From contig DASUFH010000452.1 of assembly GCA_036274645.1 (NCBI GenBank), positions 1-21,307 of the forward strand: a stretch of 21,307 bases of DNA, written 5' to 3'. This stretch comes from DASUFH01 sp036274645. GTDB lineage: Bacteria; Acidobacteriota; Terriglobia; 20CM-2-55-15. Shown here piece by piece: positions 7,338-14,229 of this stretch (position 1 is its first letter; every line of letters begins with the position of its first letter). The position numbers and the translations under genes were made by a program. A model generated the notes under the pieces. The model was not told where the DNA came from. It was given only the letters and a program-made list of their open reading frames with translations, and did no database searches.

Positions 7338-9059
7338 ATGGAAAACTTCGCGGCGATCGCACTTGCAGAGAGCCTGAAGGCCGCGACAGGCGACATCATC
7401 ATCCGTCGCGTCATTCAGCACCAACCGGCGGGCTTCATCTTTCAAACACGTTCAAACCGGCTTCCCGCGCTCAAGATCCTGATGGACGCGCGCCATCCGG
7501 CCATTTACAGCTCGGAGGCCAAGCTGCCGGTGGAAACGCCGCCGTCCGATTTTCTGATGACGTTGCGGAAGCATCTGACCTCGGCGGAGATTGCCGCATT
7601 CAACAAGCCACTCTCCGAGCGTGTGGTGGAGATCGTCTTTAAGACCGCTGTCCCCTCCCGGGAACTGGAAACGATGACGCTCGTGCTGGAGTTGATTCCG
7701 AACGCGCCGAACATGATCCTGCTGGACGCGGAGCGGCGGGTACTGGCGTCCTTCTTCCCGTTGAGTCCTCAACACCAGACGGGCCAGTTCGACGCCTATG
7801 CTCCGCCACCGGCCGGGGAAGGCAAGATCGACCTCGAGCGCTTTCTCAATGAAGAGGTCGACCTGTCGGAATATGCGGCGCAGGCGTCGCCCGCCCAGTG
7901 GCTGATTTCGCATGTGGCGGGAATAGGGCCGGTCTTTGCCGCCGAAGTGGTCCATCGGGAGCGCCGCAACCACCGCCCGGTGGTCGAGGAAATCCGCGAT
8001 ATCCTCCGGCAGGCCATGGCGCCGCGGGCGGCCTGGCTCTACACGCGCCTGCCACTGGGCCACATCCTGGACAACAACGACCTCGAGTCGCTGGGGCGGG
8101 CGGTGATCAGCCCGATCGAACTGCACTCCATGGAACGTTCCGCCAGTTCGCGCCAGTTTCCGAGCATGGTCGAAGCGGCGCGGTTCTACTTCGACGAACT
8201 GGAAAACCGCGCCGCGCTGGAACGGGCCAAGTTGCCCGCGCTGCGCGGGATGCGCGTGGTCGCGAAACGTCTGGCCGACCGGGAAAAGAAGATCGAACGC
8301 GAGCAGCGCCGCTATGACGATGCGGAAGCCGTCCAGCGCAACGCGCAAACGCTGGTCTCGGGCGGGATGAATCCGGACCAGCGTTACGACCGCGTCACGG
8401 TCACCGACTATTTTGGCGACGAGCCGCAGCCCGTCACGATCGAACTCGATCAGGCGCTGACGCTGCGGGAGAACATCGACAAGATGTTCCGGCTCGCTGA
8501 AAAAGCGGCCCGCGGCAAACCGGTTGCCGCGCGCCAGCTGGAAGAGGTACGCCAGCGGCGCGCCGGCGTGGCCGAACAGCTCCGCCGGTTGCAGGCGATC
8601 AAGGACTGGGATACGTGGCTGGCCGTTTCCACCAGACTCGGCAAGGGATCGCAACCGAATCAGCGGCGCGCAATGCCGGAAGGAAGTGGTTCGCGGCGCC
8701 GTTTCCGATCGGCCATCATCGACGGCTGCCAGGTCTTCGTGGGCCGGAGCAGCCGGGAGAACGACGAGATCACGTTTGAAATCGCCGGACCGAACGACTT
8801 CTGGCTGCATGTGGCCGACTACACCGGATCGCACGTGGTCGTGCGCAATCCGGAAGGCCGGCAGAACCTCGACGAAGGCATCCTCGTCAAGGCGGCGCAG
8901 GTCGCGGCGTATTATTCGCAGGCGCGCAACTCATCGAAGGTTGAAGTGCGCTACACCCGCCGCAAAAACGTCGTCAAACCGCGCAAGGCCAAGCCCGGCA
9001 TGGTCCGGCTGATGGAATTCAAGTCGATCGAAGTGGAGCCGAAAAACTGGATGGACTAA
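7338..9059 (+). CDS. NFACT family protein (RqcH / fibronectin-binding-like)
   Basis: A 573-residue protein of the Rqc2/RqcH/FbpA family. In Bacillus the family member binds the peptidyl-tRNA on split 50S subunits and adds C-terminal alanine tails to stalled nascent chains. Visible parts are NFACT-N (1 to about 180), a helical/HhH segment, a long charged coiled coil (about 290-440, KRLADREKKIEREQRRYDDA) and the C-terminal NFACT-R domain with DFWLHVADYTGSHVVVRN from about residue 487 and YYSQARNSSKVEVRYTRRKNVVKP. The start MENFAAIALAESL was preferred over an ATG 42 nt upstream because it matches family N-termini. Odd points: the D-R pair that contacts tRNA in RqcH aligns with E94-R95, and the MGRHSN motif reads IPNAPN. 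It could therefore be a divergent paralogue rather than a standard RqcH. Confidence 0.9.
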   Translation: MENFAAIALAESLKAATGDIIIRRVIQHQPAGFIFQTRSNRLPALKILMDARHPAIYSSEAKLPVETPPSDFLMTLRKHLTSAEIAAFNKPLSERVVEIVFKTAVPSRELETMTLVLELIPNAPNMILLDAERRVLASFFPLSPQHQTGQFDAYAPPPAGEGKIDLERFLNEEVDLSEYAAQASPAQWLISHVAGIGPVFAAEVVHRERRNHRPVVEEIRDILRQAMAPRAAWLYTRLPLGHILDNNDLESLGRAVISPIELHSMERSASSRQFPSMVEAARFYFDELENRAALERAKLPALRGMRVVAKRLADREKKIEREQRRYDDAEAVQRNAQTLVSGGMNPDQRYDRVTVTDYFGDEPQPVTIELDQALTLRENIDKMFRLAEKAARGKPVAARQLEEVRQRRAGVAEQLRRLQAIKDWDTWLAVSTRLGKGSQPNQRRAMPEGSGSRRRFRSAIIDGCQVFVGRSSRENDEITFEIAGPNDFWLHVADYTGSHVVVRNPEGRQNLDEGILVKAAQVAAYYSQARNSSKVEVRYTRRKNVVKPRKAKPGMVRLMEFKSIEVEPKNWMD

Positions 9060-9077
9060 CAGGGAGAATCACACGCG

Positions 9078-9140
9078 ATGCTCGAGTTGGATTACACGAA
9101 CACATTGGACTCCCGCGCCGCCCGCGCGAAGGTTTCATGA
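9078..9140 (+). CDS. 20-codon micro-ORF overlapping the next start (leader peptide or gene remnant)
   Basis: ATG 9078 to TGA 9138-9140 encodes MLELDYTNTLDSRAARAKVS. An AGGGAG lies about 11 nt upstream (9061-9066), and its TGA overlaps the ATG of the following gene in an ATGA, an arrangement typical of translational coupling. The MLELDYTN start is faintly reminiscent of some glucose-6-phosphate isomerase N-termini, so it may be the stub of a deleted gene. Neither interpretation is proven, and a chance ORF is also possible. Confidence 0.3.
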   Translation: MLELDYTNTLDSRAARAKVS

Positions 9141-9583
9141 AGATTCCCAGCCTCTCTGCGCTGTTTCTGATTGGTGTGCTCGCCGCCGGATCGACCGCTC
9201 TGGGCTACTACTACTACTACGTGTACGATCCACCCCTGCAGGCGGCGGAACAGTTCATGAGGGCAATGGAAACTCGCGATGCGGAAAGCCTGAAACAGAT
9301 CGTTCTGGTCAGCGACACGGTGGAATCCGAGAAGTTACGCGAACCTGAAGATTCGGAAATCCAGGCGCTGCTTGAAGATCCCTTCGTGCGCGGCCGTATT
9401 CTCGATCAGCGCCGGCGAGAAGGCGGCAGCCGGAATTACGACTATCTCGTCTATCGTGAACGTGGGGGCCAGGTTTATGCGTTGCTGTTGACCACGGTCC
9501 TGGGCAGGTACCGGGTGGTCATCCCCGAAACTCCGTCCGTCAGCCACAGCCGCTTTTTGTGGGAATACGCATGGACGAACTGA
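9137..9583 (+). CDS. Hypothetical membrane-anchored protein with five-tyrosine run
   Basis: A 148-residue protein with an N-terminal hydrophobic segment (KIPSLSALFLIGVLAAGSTALG) that is either an anchor or a signal peptide. It is followed at once by YYYYYVYDPP and then a soluble alpha/beta domain (QAAEQFMRAMETRDAESLKQIV, YDYLVYRERGGQVYALLL, GRYRVVIPETP). The layout of helix pair plus strands is reminiscent of NTF2-like/DUF4878-type periplasmic domains, but no named family is recognised. Five consecutive TAC codons (9206-9220) encode the tyrosines. The ATG overlaps the stop of a preceding micro-ORF. The promoter of tatA lies in its 3' end. Confidence 0.75.
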   Translation: MKIPSLSALFLIGVLAAGSTALGYYYYYVYDPPLQAAEQFMRAMETRDAESLKQIVLVSDTVESEKLREPEDSEIQALLEDPFVRGRILDQRRREGGSRNYDYLVYRERGGQVYALLLTTVLGRYRVVIPETPSVSHSRFLWEYAWTN

Positions 9584-9601
9584 AGTGGCCTCCAGTATAC
9601 T
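9572..9601 (+). promoter_or_regulatory. Candidate sigma70-type promoter for tatA
   Basis: TGGACG (9572-9577), an 18-bp spacer and TATACT (9596-9601). The predicted transcript start near 9608 leaves a short leader containing the strong ribosome site TAGGAGGG ahead of tatA. Match to the -35 consensus is 4 of 6 and to the -10 consensus 5 of 6. Confidence 0.4.
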
Positions 9602-9626
9602 TGCCCTGTTTTCCTAGGAGGGTCCC

Positions 9627-9782
9627 ATGCCAGGTTTAGGCTTTTCGGAACTGGTGATCATCGCCATCATCGTGTTCATGCTCTTTGGCGCCAAGCGTTT
9701 GCCCGAGATGGGCCGGGGCATCGGCGAAGCGATCACGAACTTTAAGAAATCCATGAAGAGCGACGATCCCAAGGCGTCGTAG
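9627..9782 (+). CDS. tatA: Sec-independent protein translocase subunit TatA
   Basis: A 51-residue protein, one of the shortest of its family (usual 55-90). It has a single N-terminal membrane helix (FSELVIIAIIVFMLFGA) followed by the hallmark hinge and amphipathic helix GAKRLPEMGRGIGEAITNF and a short charged tail (KKSMKSDDPKAS). TatA oligomers help form the membrane passage for folded proteins with twin-arginine signals, together with TatC, which is not in this window. TatB proteins are longer and have a Pro after the Gly-Pro hinge region, so TatA is the better call. The start is fixed by TAGGAGGG 4 nt upstream. It is convergent with maf. Confidence 0.93.
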   Translation: MPGLGFSELVIIAIIVFMLFGAKRLPEMGRGIGEAITNFKKSMKSDDPKAS

Positions 9783-9808
9783 TCCCGGATCGTTCCCGTT
9801 TATTCGGT

Positions 9809-10378
9809 TTACTCCAGGGCCTGCCGCAGGAAGTCGACCACGAGTGGAAGCGGCAGTCCCATCACATTGAAGTAGTTTCCTTCGATTCTGGGGATGTAGG
9901 CTGCGGCGTATCCCTGGATTGCATAAGCGCCCGCCTTGTCGAGCACGTCTTCACGAGTGACGTAATCCCCGATCTGTTCCTCGCTGAGTTCCCGAAACCA
10001 CACCGCGGTTCGCTCCATTCCTTCCCTGTTAATATTGCGCGCATGATCGCCAACCCACACGGCCGTCAGGACGGCGTGTTCACGGCCGGAGAGGCGGCGC
10101 AGCATCCGCCGAGCGTCGTCCAGGTCGCGTGGTTTGCCCAGGATCTCTCCGTCGACGACCACGATCGTATCCGCCGACAGAATCACCGCGTTGTCCCCGA
10201 TGCGCGAGGACACCTCGATTCCCTTCTCGCGGGCAGCGCGCCGGACAAAATCCTCGGGAGATTCACCGTCGCGCGGAATCTCGTCGATGCCGGCGGGTTC
10301 CACCGTGAAAGGAATTCCAAGAACCGACAGGATTTCGCGGCGGCGGGGGGACGCGGAGGCCAGAATCAATCGTTTCAT
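9809..10378 (-). CDS. maf: Maf-like nucleoside triphosphate pyrophosphatase
   Basis: A 189-residue cytoplasmic house-cleaning enzyme that hydrolyses non-canonical or excess NTPs to NMP and diphosphate. Family signatures are present in order: LILASASPRRREIL near the start (phosphate-binding), SADTIVVVDGEILGKP with the catalytic Asp at 70 and Lys at 82, and DKAGAYAIQGYAAAYIPRIEGNYFNVMGLPL near the C-terminus. The KAGAYAIQG form is that of the YhdE-type (dTTP/UTP and modified pyrimidine) subfamily rather than YceF (m7GTP), an inference from motif resemblance. Length is standard. It diverges from the GlcG-like gene with only 35 bp between the starts. Confidence 0.95.
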   Translation of the reverse strand: MKRLILASASPRRREILSVLGIPFTVEPAGIDEIPRDGESPEDFVRRAAREKGIEVSSRIGDNAVILSADTIVVVDGEILGKPRDLDDARRMLRRLSGREHAVLTAVWVGDHARNINREGMERTAVWFRELSEEQIGDYVTREDVLDKAGAYAIQGYAAAYIPRIEGNYFNVMGLPLPLVVDFLRQALE

Positions 10379-10413
10379 GACTGGCAGCTTACCGGAAAGT
10401 GAAGGAGGACCCT

Positions 10414-10842
10414 ATGCTCGGAACGACCAGATACCTGACTCTCAAGGGCGCCCGGAAGATGATGGATGCCGCTGAAGCCGAAGCAGGCAAACATGGCTGG
10501 AACGTGGCCATTGCCATTGTGGACGCCGCAGCCAATCTGATTCTTTTCGAGCGGCTTGACGATACCCAACCGGGAAGCATTGACGTCGCGCTCGGAAAGG
10601 CGCGGACGGCGGCGAACTTCAAACGGCCGACGAAGGCGCTGGAAGATCTCGTACTGTCCGGACGAACCATGTTTCTGGCCATCGACGGAGTGGCGCCGAT
10701 GCAGGGGGGCGTGCCGGTCGTGGTTGACGGAAAGGTGGTCGGCGCTGTCGGGGTGAGCGGAGTCACTGCCGCGCAGGATGAACAGGTGGCGCTCGCCGCT
10801 GTCAGCGCGTTGAGCGGCGGGGCAGCGCCAGAAGCAAGATGA
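10414..10842 (+). CDS. GlcG/HbpS family (haem-binding-protein-like) protein
   Basis: A 142-residue protein of the GlcG/HbpS fold, recognised by LTLKGARKMMDAAEAEAGKHGWNVAIAIVDAAANLILFERLDD, then DVALGKARTAANFKRPT, and the glycine-rich end GGVPVVVDGKVVGAVGVSGVTAAQDEQVA. The start at 10414 is set by GGAGG 5 nt upstream. Streptomyces HbpS binds haem and senses redox stress; most members, including GlcG of the glycolate operon, have no settled function. No signal peptide is visible, so this copy is probably cytoplasmic. Haem binding is not implied by sequence alone. A repeat element follows directly. Confidence 0.9.
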   Translation: MLGTTRYLTLKGARKMMDAAEAEAGKHGWNVAIAIVDAAANLILFERLDDTQPGSIDVALGKARTAANFKRPTKALEDLVLSGRTMFLAIDGVAPMQGGVPVVVDGKVVGAVGVSGVTAAQDEQVALAAVSALSGGAAPEAR

Positions 10843-10864
10843 GCGCATTTTGGTCCCCGCCTGC

Positions 10865-10996
10865 TTGTAGGGGCGGTCTATTGACCGCCCTCCTGTCCCC
10901 TTCGTTGTCCGTTGTGCGCTGGCTGTTGTCCGCTGTGTAATGAACCTGGCTAAACTGCCCAATGACCCACTGGCTTACTGGTCAATGGATCAATGG
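10865..10996. repeat. Intergenic repeat element, copy B (hairpin plus degenerate heptamer array)
   Basis: Starts with the same 14-bp arm as at 864 (TTGTAGGGGCGGTC, 10865-10878), here pairing only over 8 bp with GACCGCCC (10883-10890). It continues as ACCGCCCTCCTG, shared with copy C at 16025-16036, then TTGTCCG words at 10905 and 10926 and TGTTGTCCGCTGTGT (10924-10938), one base different from copy C. It ends in TCAATGGATCAATGG. It fills the gap between convergent genes. Confidence 0.65.
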
Positions 10997-10997
10997 A

Positions 10998-11369
10998 TCA
11001 GTAGGCGTCCTTGGCCTTGATCCTCACCTGCTTGACGAGTTTCTCGATCCGGTCGAGATTTTCGAACACCTTCGCCGAAACAACATCCTGGCCGTTCTTA
11101 TCGATTTCCTCGCTGACCTTGCGACTCAGTTCCGCGAGTTCGGACGCGGAACTCTTCAGTTCGTTGTACCGCTTTTCGCGGGCTTCGCGTTCGGAACGGC
11201 GCCGCAGTTCATCCAGCGGGTTCAGGGGCGCGCCCTCGAGTCCACGATCCGGCTGGGAACGAACCGGGTTCTGAGTGACCAAAGGGAGACCGGCAACGAT
11301 GCCGGCGGCAAAAAAGAGTAAGGCGCCCATCAAACCAGCGCCAGCCAACAAACGTCGAATCTGTTTCAT
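10998..11369 (-). CDS. Hypothetical exported or anchored coiled-coil protein
   Basis: A 123-residue protein with an N-terminal hydrophobic helix (about 8-30, LAGAGLMGALLFFAAGIVAGLPLV), a short linker, and a strongly charged helical domain (about 52-123) containing SEREAREKRYNELKSSASELAELSRKV and VFENLDRIEKLVKQVRIKAK. It should lie in the periplasm, anchored or released. A small protein of this type, with an internal ELAELS/IEKL helix pair, is familiar from Acidobacteriota-like genomes but has no assigned function. A GAGG stands 4 nt before the ATG, with a candidate promoter further upstream. It is divergent from the VTT-protein gene. Confidence 0.75.
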   Translation of the reverse strand: MKQIRRLLAGAGLMGALLFFAAGIVAGLPLVTQNPVRSQPDRGLEGAPLNPLDELRRRSEREAREKRYNELKSSASELAELSRKVSEEIDKNGQDVVSAKVFENLDRIEKLVKQVRIKAKDAY

Positions 11370-11392
11370 GGGACCTCACGCTCGGATGGTCT

Positions 11393-11421
11393 ATTTTACG
11401 CATCCGAAATTCGTCTGTTTC
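11393..11421 (-). promoter_or_regulatory. Candidate promoter of the coiled-coil protein gene
   Basis: On the minus strand GAAACA (11421-11416), a 17-bp spacer and TAAAAT (11398-11393), followed by a leader of about 15-20 nt containing GAGG before the ATG at 11369. The -10 is good, the -35 weak. Confidence 0.33.
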
Positions 11422-11436
11422 CAGAAATTTGCGGGA

Positions 11437-11464
11437 TTGGCGGCTGGCGGGTCCATGCTACACT
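11437..11464 (+). promoter_or_regulatory. Candidate promoter of the Lol-like operon
   Basis: TTGGCG (11437-11442), a 16-bp spacer and TACACT (11459-11464) on the plus strand, back to back with the minus-strand promoter next to it. It would leave a leader of about 65 nt before the ATG at 11538; a small GC hairpin (GGGC-aa-GCCC, about 11489) lies in this leader. Confidence 0.35.
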
Positions 11465-11537
11465 GGCCGTTCGGTCGACGCCGCCCGGGCAAGCCCGTGA
11501 CAAACCCCTTCCCGAATCGAAGCGGACCCGATGCGAT

Positions 11538-12149
11538 ATGCCAATGATGGAATCGATTGCCACATGGCTGAAGGTAACACTCCTGCCACTTGGAGGCGTG
11601 GGCCTGATGGCGCTGGCCGTGTGCGACTCGTCTTTTCTGTCGCTACCGGAAGTCAACGACATCCTGCTGATGACCCTGGCGATCAAGGAACCCGACAAAA
11701 CGCTGCTGTACGCGTCATTTACCACGGTTGGATCCGTGATCGGGTGCGCATTGCTTTATGCGGTGGGCCGAAAGGGCGGACGGGCATTCCTCACGCGCCG
11801 ATTTGGAGAGAAACGGTTGAATCGGATCGGCGAATGGTATCGGCGATTCGGCATGCTGGCGGTGATTGTGCCGTCGATCCTGCCGCCGCCCACTCCATTC
11901 AAGATTTTCGTGCTGTCGGCGGGCGCGTTCGGCATGTCCTGGCCGCAGTTCATCCTGGCCACGTTCGTGGGCCGGTCCGTTCGCTATTTTTCCGAGGGGT
12001 TTCTGGCGGCCTGGTACGGAGCCGCGGCGATCGATTTCGTCAAACGGAACTTCGGTCTGATCGGAATCTGCGTGGCGCTCGTGATGGTGGGGGGCGCTCT
12101 CGTCTGGGTGTTTGCCGGTCGCCGGAAAGCGCGTAGCGTCGAAGCGTGA
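11538..12149 (+). CDS. VTT/DedA-type (YqaA-like) membrane protein
   Basis: A 203-residue inner-membrane protein of the VTT (SNARE-associated/DedA) superfamily. Hydrophobic segments lie at about 12-30, 50-75, 105-135, 140-170 and 175-195. The re-entrant core reads RRFGMLAVIVPSILPPPTPFKIFVLSAGAFGMSWPQF, with a PPPTP in place of the common P..R pattern. DedA-family proteins are linked to undecaprenyl-phosphate or phospholipid flipping. The start lacks a clear ribosome site; ATG 11544 or 11547 in the same frame is possible. Its TGA overlaps a GTG in the next frame and its gene is the first of a six-gene run devoted to envelope transport. Confidence 0.87.
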   Translation: MPMMESIATWLKVTLLPLGGVGLMALAVCDSSFLSLPEVNDILLMTLAIKEPDKTLLYASFTTVGSVIGCALLYAVGRKGGRAFLTRRFGEKRLNRIGEWYRRFGMLAVIVPSILPPPTPFKIFVLSAGAFGMSWPQFILATFVGRSVRYFSEGFLAAWYGAAAIDFVKRNFGLIGICVALVMVGGALVWVFAGRRKARSVEA

Positions 12150-12178
12150 ACCGGAAAGCGGCCAACAGAGGAAACACG

Positions 12179-13063
12179 TTGCGATTGAAAGCATGGAGTC
12201 TGGCCGCTTTGCTGGCGCTGCTGCCGTCCTGCATATTCCATAATCCATTCCCGCACACGACACGCGTCGACCCGCCGCTGCCTGCCGTGGCGCTGAGCCC
12301 GGCGGAGCTCCTCGAAAAGCTGGACGAAACCAGCGAGGCGGTGGAAACCCTGCGGGCATCGGGAGACTTCCACGTTTCCGGAGGCGCCCTGAAGACTTTC
12401 GAATCCACCGAAGCGCAGGCCTCCGGAATACTGGTGGTCGAACGGCCCGACAAGATTCACGTTCAGGTCAAGCTGCTGGGAGTGACGGTCGCCGACATGG
12501 TCTCGCTGGGAAGCGAATACCGCATGCGGCTGCCCAGCAAGAAACAGTTCTTTACCGGAGACGCGGCGAACCGCGCCACCACGTCCGAAAAATGGTATGA
12601 GAACATGCGTCCCGGCCACATTCAGGACGCGCTGTTCGTGAATACGCTTCCCTATCGAACCGATCCCCACGTCAAATACACGATTGAGCAGGACAAACAG
12701 GGACGGCGCAGCTTCTACGTGATCGACTTTCTGGAAGAGACAACTTCGGGCGCGCTCGAAAAGCGGCAGCGGATCTGGTTCGATCGCTACGACAAGGAAG
12801 TGACCCGCAAGAAGATCTTCCGCAGCGACGGAGTGATCGAGGCGGACGTGGAATACATGGAATATCAGACGTTCTGCGGCGTGGCCTTTCCCCGCACCAT
12901 TGTCATGCGCCGGCCGCTGGACGACTATGAACTGACCATCACGCTGGCGCCCGACAAGATTCGTCTCAATGAACAGATGAACGACGACATGTTCGGTCTC
13001 AGTCCTCAACCGGGGGACAAGGTCATCCTCCGCGATGCCCGAGAAAATTCGGTGACTCCATGA
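12179..13063 (+). CDS. LolB/DUF4292-like outer-membrane lipoprotein
   Basis: A 294-residue protein from TTG 12179, which has AGAGGA 6-7 nt upstream and gives a compact signal peptide LRLKAWSLAALLALLPSC with the lipidation Cys at 18. A GTG at 12146 (305 residues, overlapping the upstream stop) is the alternative but lacks a ribosome site. After a short linker, VETLRASGDFHVSGG and ASGILVVERPDKIHVQVKLLGVTVADMVSLGSEYRMRLPS resemble the LolA/LolB beta half-barrel, and PDKIHVQVKLLGVTVADM is LolB-like. This is why I read it as an outer-membrane lipoprotein receptor, though DUF4292-type proteins of unknown role look similar. The stop overlaps the permease ATG (ATGA). Confidence 0.82.
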   Translation: MRLKAWSLAALLALLPSCIFHNPFPHTTRVDPPLPAVALSPAELLEKLDETSEAVETLRASGDFHVSGGALKTFESTEAQASGILVVERPDKIHVQVKLLGVTVADMVSLGSEYRMRLPSKKQFFTGDAANRATTSEKWYENMRPGHIQDALFVNTLPYRTDPHVKYTIEQDKQGRRSFYVIDFLEETTSGALEKRQRIWFDRYDKEVTRKKIFRSDGVIEADVEYMEYQTFCGVAFPRTIVMRRPLDDYELTITLAPDKIRLNEQMNDDMFGLSPQPGDKVILRDARENSVTP

Positions 13064-14160
13064 GAAGACAAATTATCCTCGCCGGGCTGAAGGCTCGGCC
13101 CGTCCGTACAGCGGTCAGCGTTCTGGCTGTCGCGATTGAAGTCACGTTAATCCTCGTGATCTCCGGACTCGCTTCCGGAATGGTCGGCGAAAGCGCGCGG
13201 CGGATCGCCGGCATCGGCGCGGACATCATGCTGCAGCCTCCTCACGCGTCGGTGCTGCTGTCTTTCAATAGTTCGGTGATGCCGCAGAAACTCGGGGACA
13301 AACTACTCGAGATCGAAGGGATCAAAGCGGTTGCGCCGGTTCTTGTTCAAATCAATGGACAGGGTGGACTCGAACAGGTGTGGGGCCTGGATCCCGCGAG
13401 TTTCGACACGGTCAGCGGTGGATTTCACTACCAGCAGGGAGCGGCCTTTTCCTCGCCGGACGAGATCGTGGTGGACGACTGGTACGCGTCGGCCAAGAAG
13501 GTGAAGATCGGGGATCGCGTGGAGATCCTCAACGAAAAGCTCCGCATCGCCGGCATCATCGACCATGGTAAGGGCGCGCGCATCGTCATGGGACTGCGGG
13601 CGGCGCAGGAACGGACGGGCTCGATCGACAAGGCCTCGATCTTTTTCATCAAGCTGAACAATCCGTCGGACTACCCGGCCGTCGCCGCGCGGCTCAAGGA
13701 GGTTCTGCCGGAATACACGGTGATCAACCTTCCTGAATATGAGTCGTTGATGACCCCGGATCATCTGCCCGGCCTGAGCGAGTTTCTGCAGGTTGTCAGT
13801 TTCATTGCCGTTTCGATCGGCGTGCTGGTGATCTTCCTGTCGATGTATACGTCCATCACGGAGCGAACGCGCGAAATCGGCGTATTGCGGTCGCTGGGGT
13901 CCTCCAAAGGGGTCATTGTCGGATTAATCCTCGAAGAGTCTGTGGCTCTGTGCGCCATTGGCGCGGTTGCCGGCCTGGGGCTGAGCTACCTGGTCGGACG
14001 CGGCATCATCATGGCGTTCCCGACTCTCAGCGTCAATTTCACGCCGGGCTGGATCACGACGGCGCTCGTGCTGGCCATCCTCAGCGGGGTCATTGGCTCG
14101 CTCTATCCGTCCTACAAGGCGGCGCGGCAGGATCCCATCGAAGCGCTGGCTTATGAGTAG
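13060..14160 (+). CDS. FtsX/MacB-type ABC transporter permease (LolC/E-like)
   Basis: A 366-residue inner-membrane protein with the type VII ABC layout. TM1 is at about 17-40, a large periplasmic MacB_PCD-type domain at about 45-240, then TM2 (about 243-266), TM3 (about 286-313) and TM4 (about 331-351). The FtsX signature TERTREIGVLRSLG (267-280) and the closing YPSYKAARQDPIEAL are present. Such permeases do not move substrate through the membrane but transmit ATPase motion to the periplasm, for instance to release lipoproteins (LolCDE) or drive efflux (MacB). There is a single permease gene, so the complex is probably a homodimer. It overlaps the lipoprotein gene by 4 bp, and the ATPase follows after 69 bp. 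Confidence 0.93.
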   Translation: MRRQIILAGLKARPVRTAVSVLAVAIEVTLILVISGLASGMVGESARRIAGIGADIMLQPPHASVLLSFNSSVMPQKLGDKLLEIEGIKAVAPVLVQINGQGGLEQVWGLDPASFDTVSGGFHYQQGAAFSSPDEIVVDDWYASAKKVKIGDRVEILNEKLRIAGIIDHGKGARIVMGLRAAQERTGSIDKASIFFIKLNNPSDYPAVAARLKEVLPEYTVINLPEYESLMTPDHLPGLSEFLQVVSFIAVSIGVLVIFLSMYTSITERTREIGVLRSLGSSKGVIVGLILEESVALCAIGAVAGLGLSYLVGRGIIMAFPTLSVNFTPGWITTALVLAILSGVIGSLYPSYKAARQDPIEALAYE

Positions 14161-14229
14161 TTCTCGATTGGGCGTGGCGTCGGGGTGTGATACAAAATCG
14201 AAAACGGATGGGAGGCAGCGCATCGACAG

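Noticed and set aside
7452..8834. 460-residue minus-strand ORF opposite the NFACT gene
   Set aside because: Antisense shadow of a high-GC gene: low complexity, no start signal, and the plus strand encodes a full-length known family.
11370..11537. Possible tRNA or small RNA in the divergent gap
   Set aside because: No cloverleaf or TPsiC-like segment; the only stem is a short GC hairpin in the leader, so it was treated as promoter sequence.
12146..12178. GTG start overlapping the VTT-protein stop for the lipoprotein
   Set aside because: Kept only as an alternative: the TTG at 12179 has an AGAGGA at proper distance and gives a compact signal peptide.
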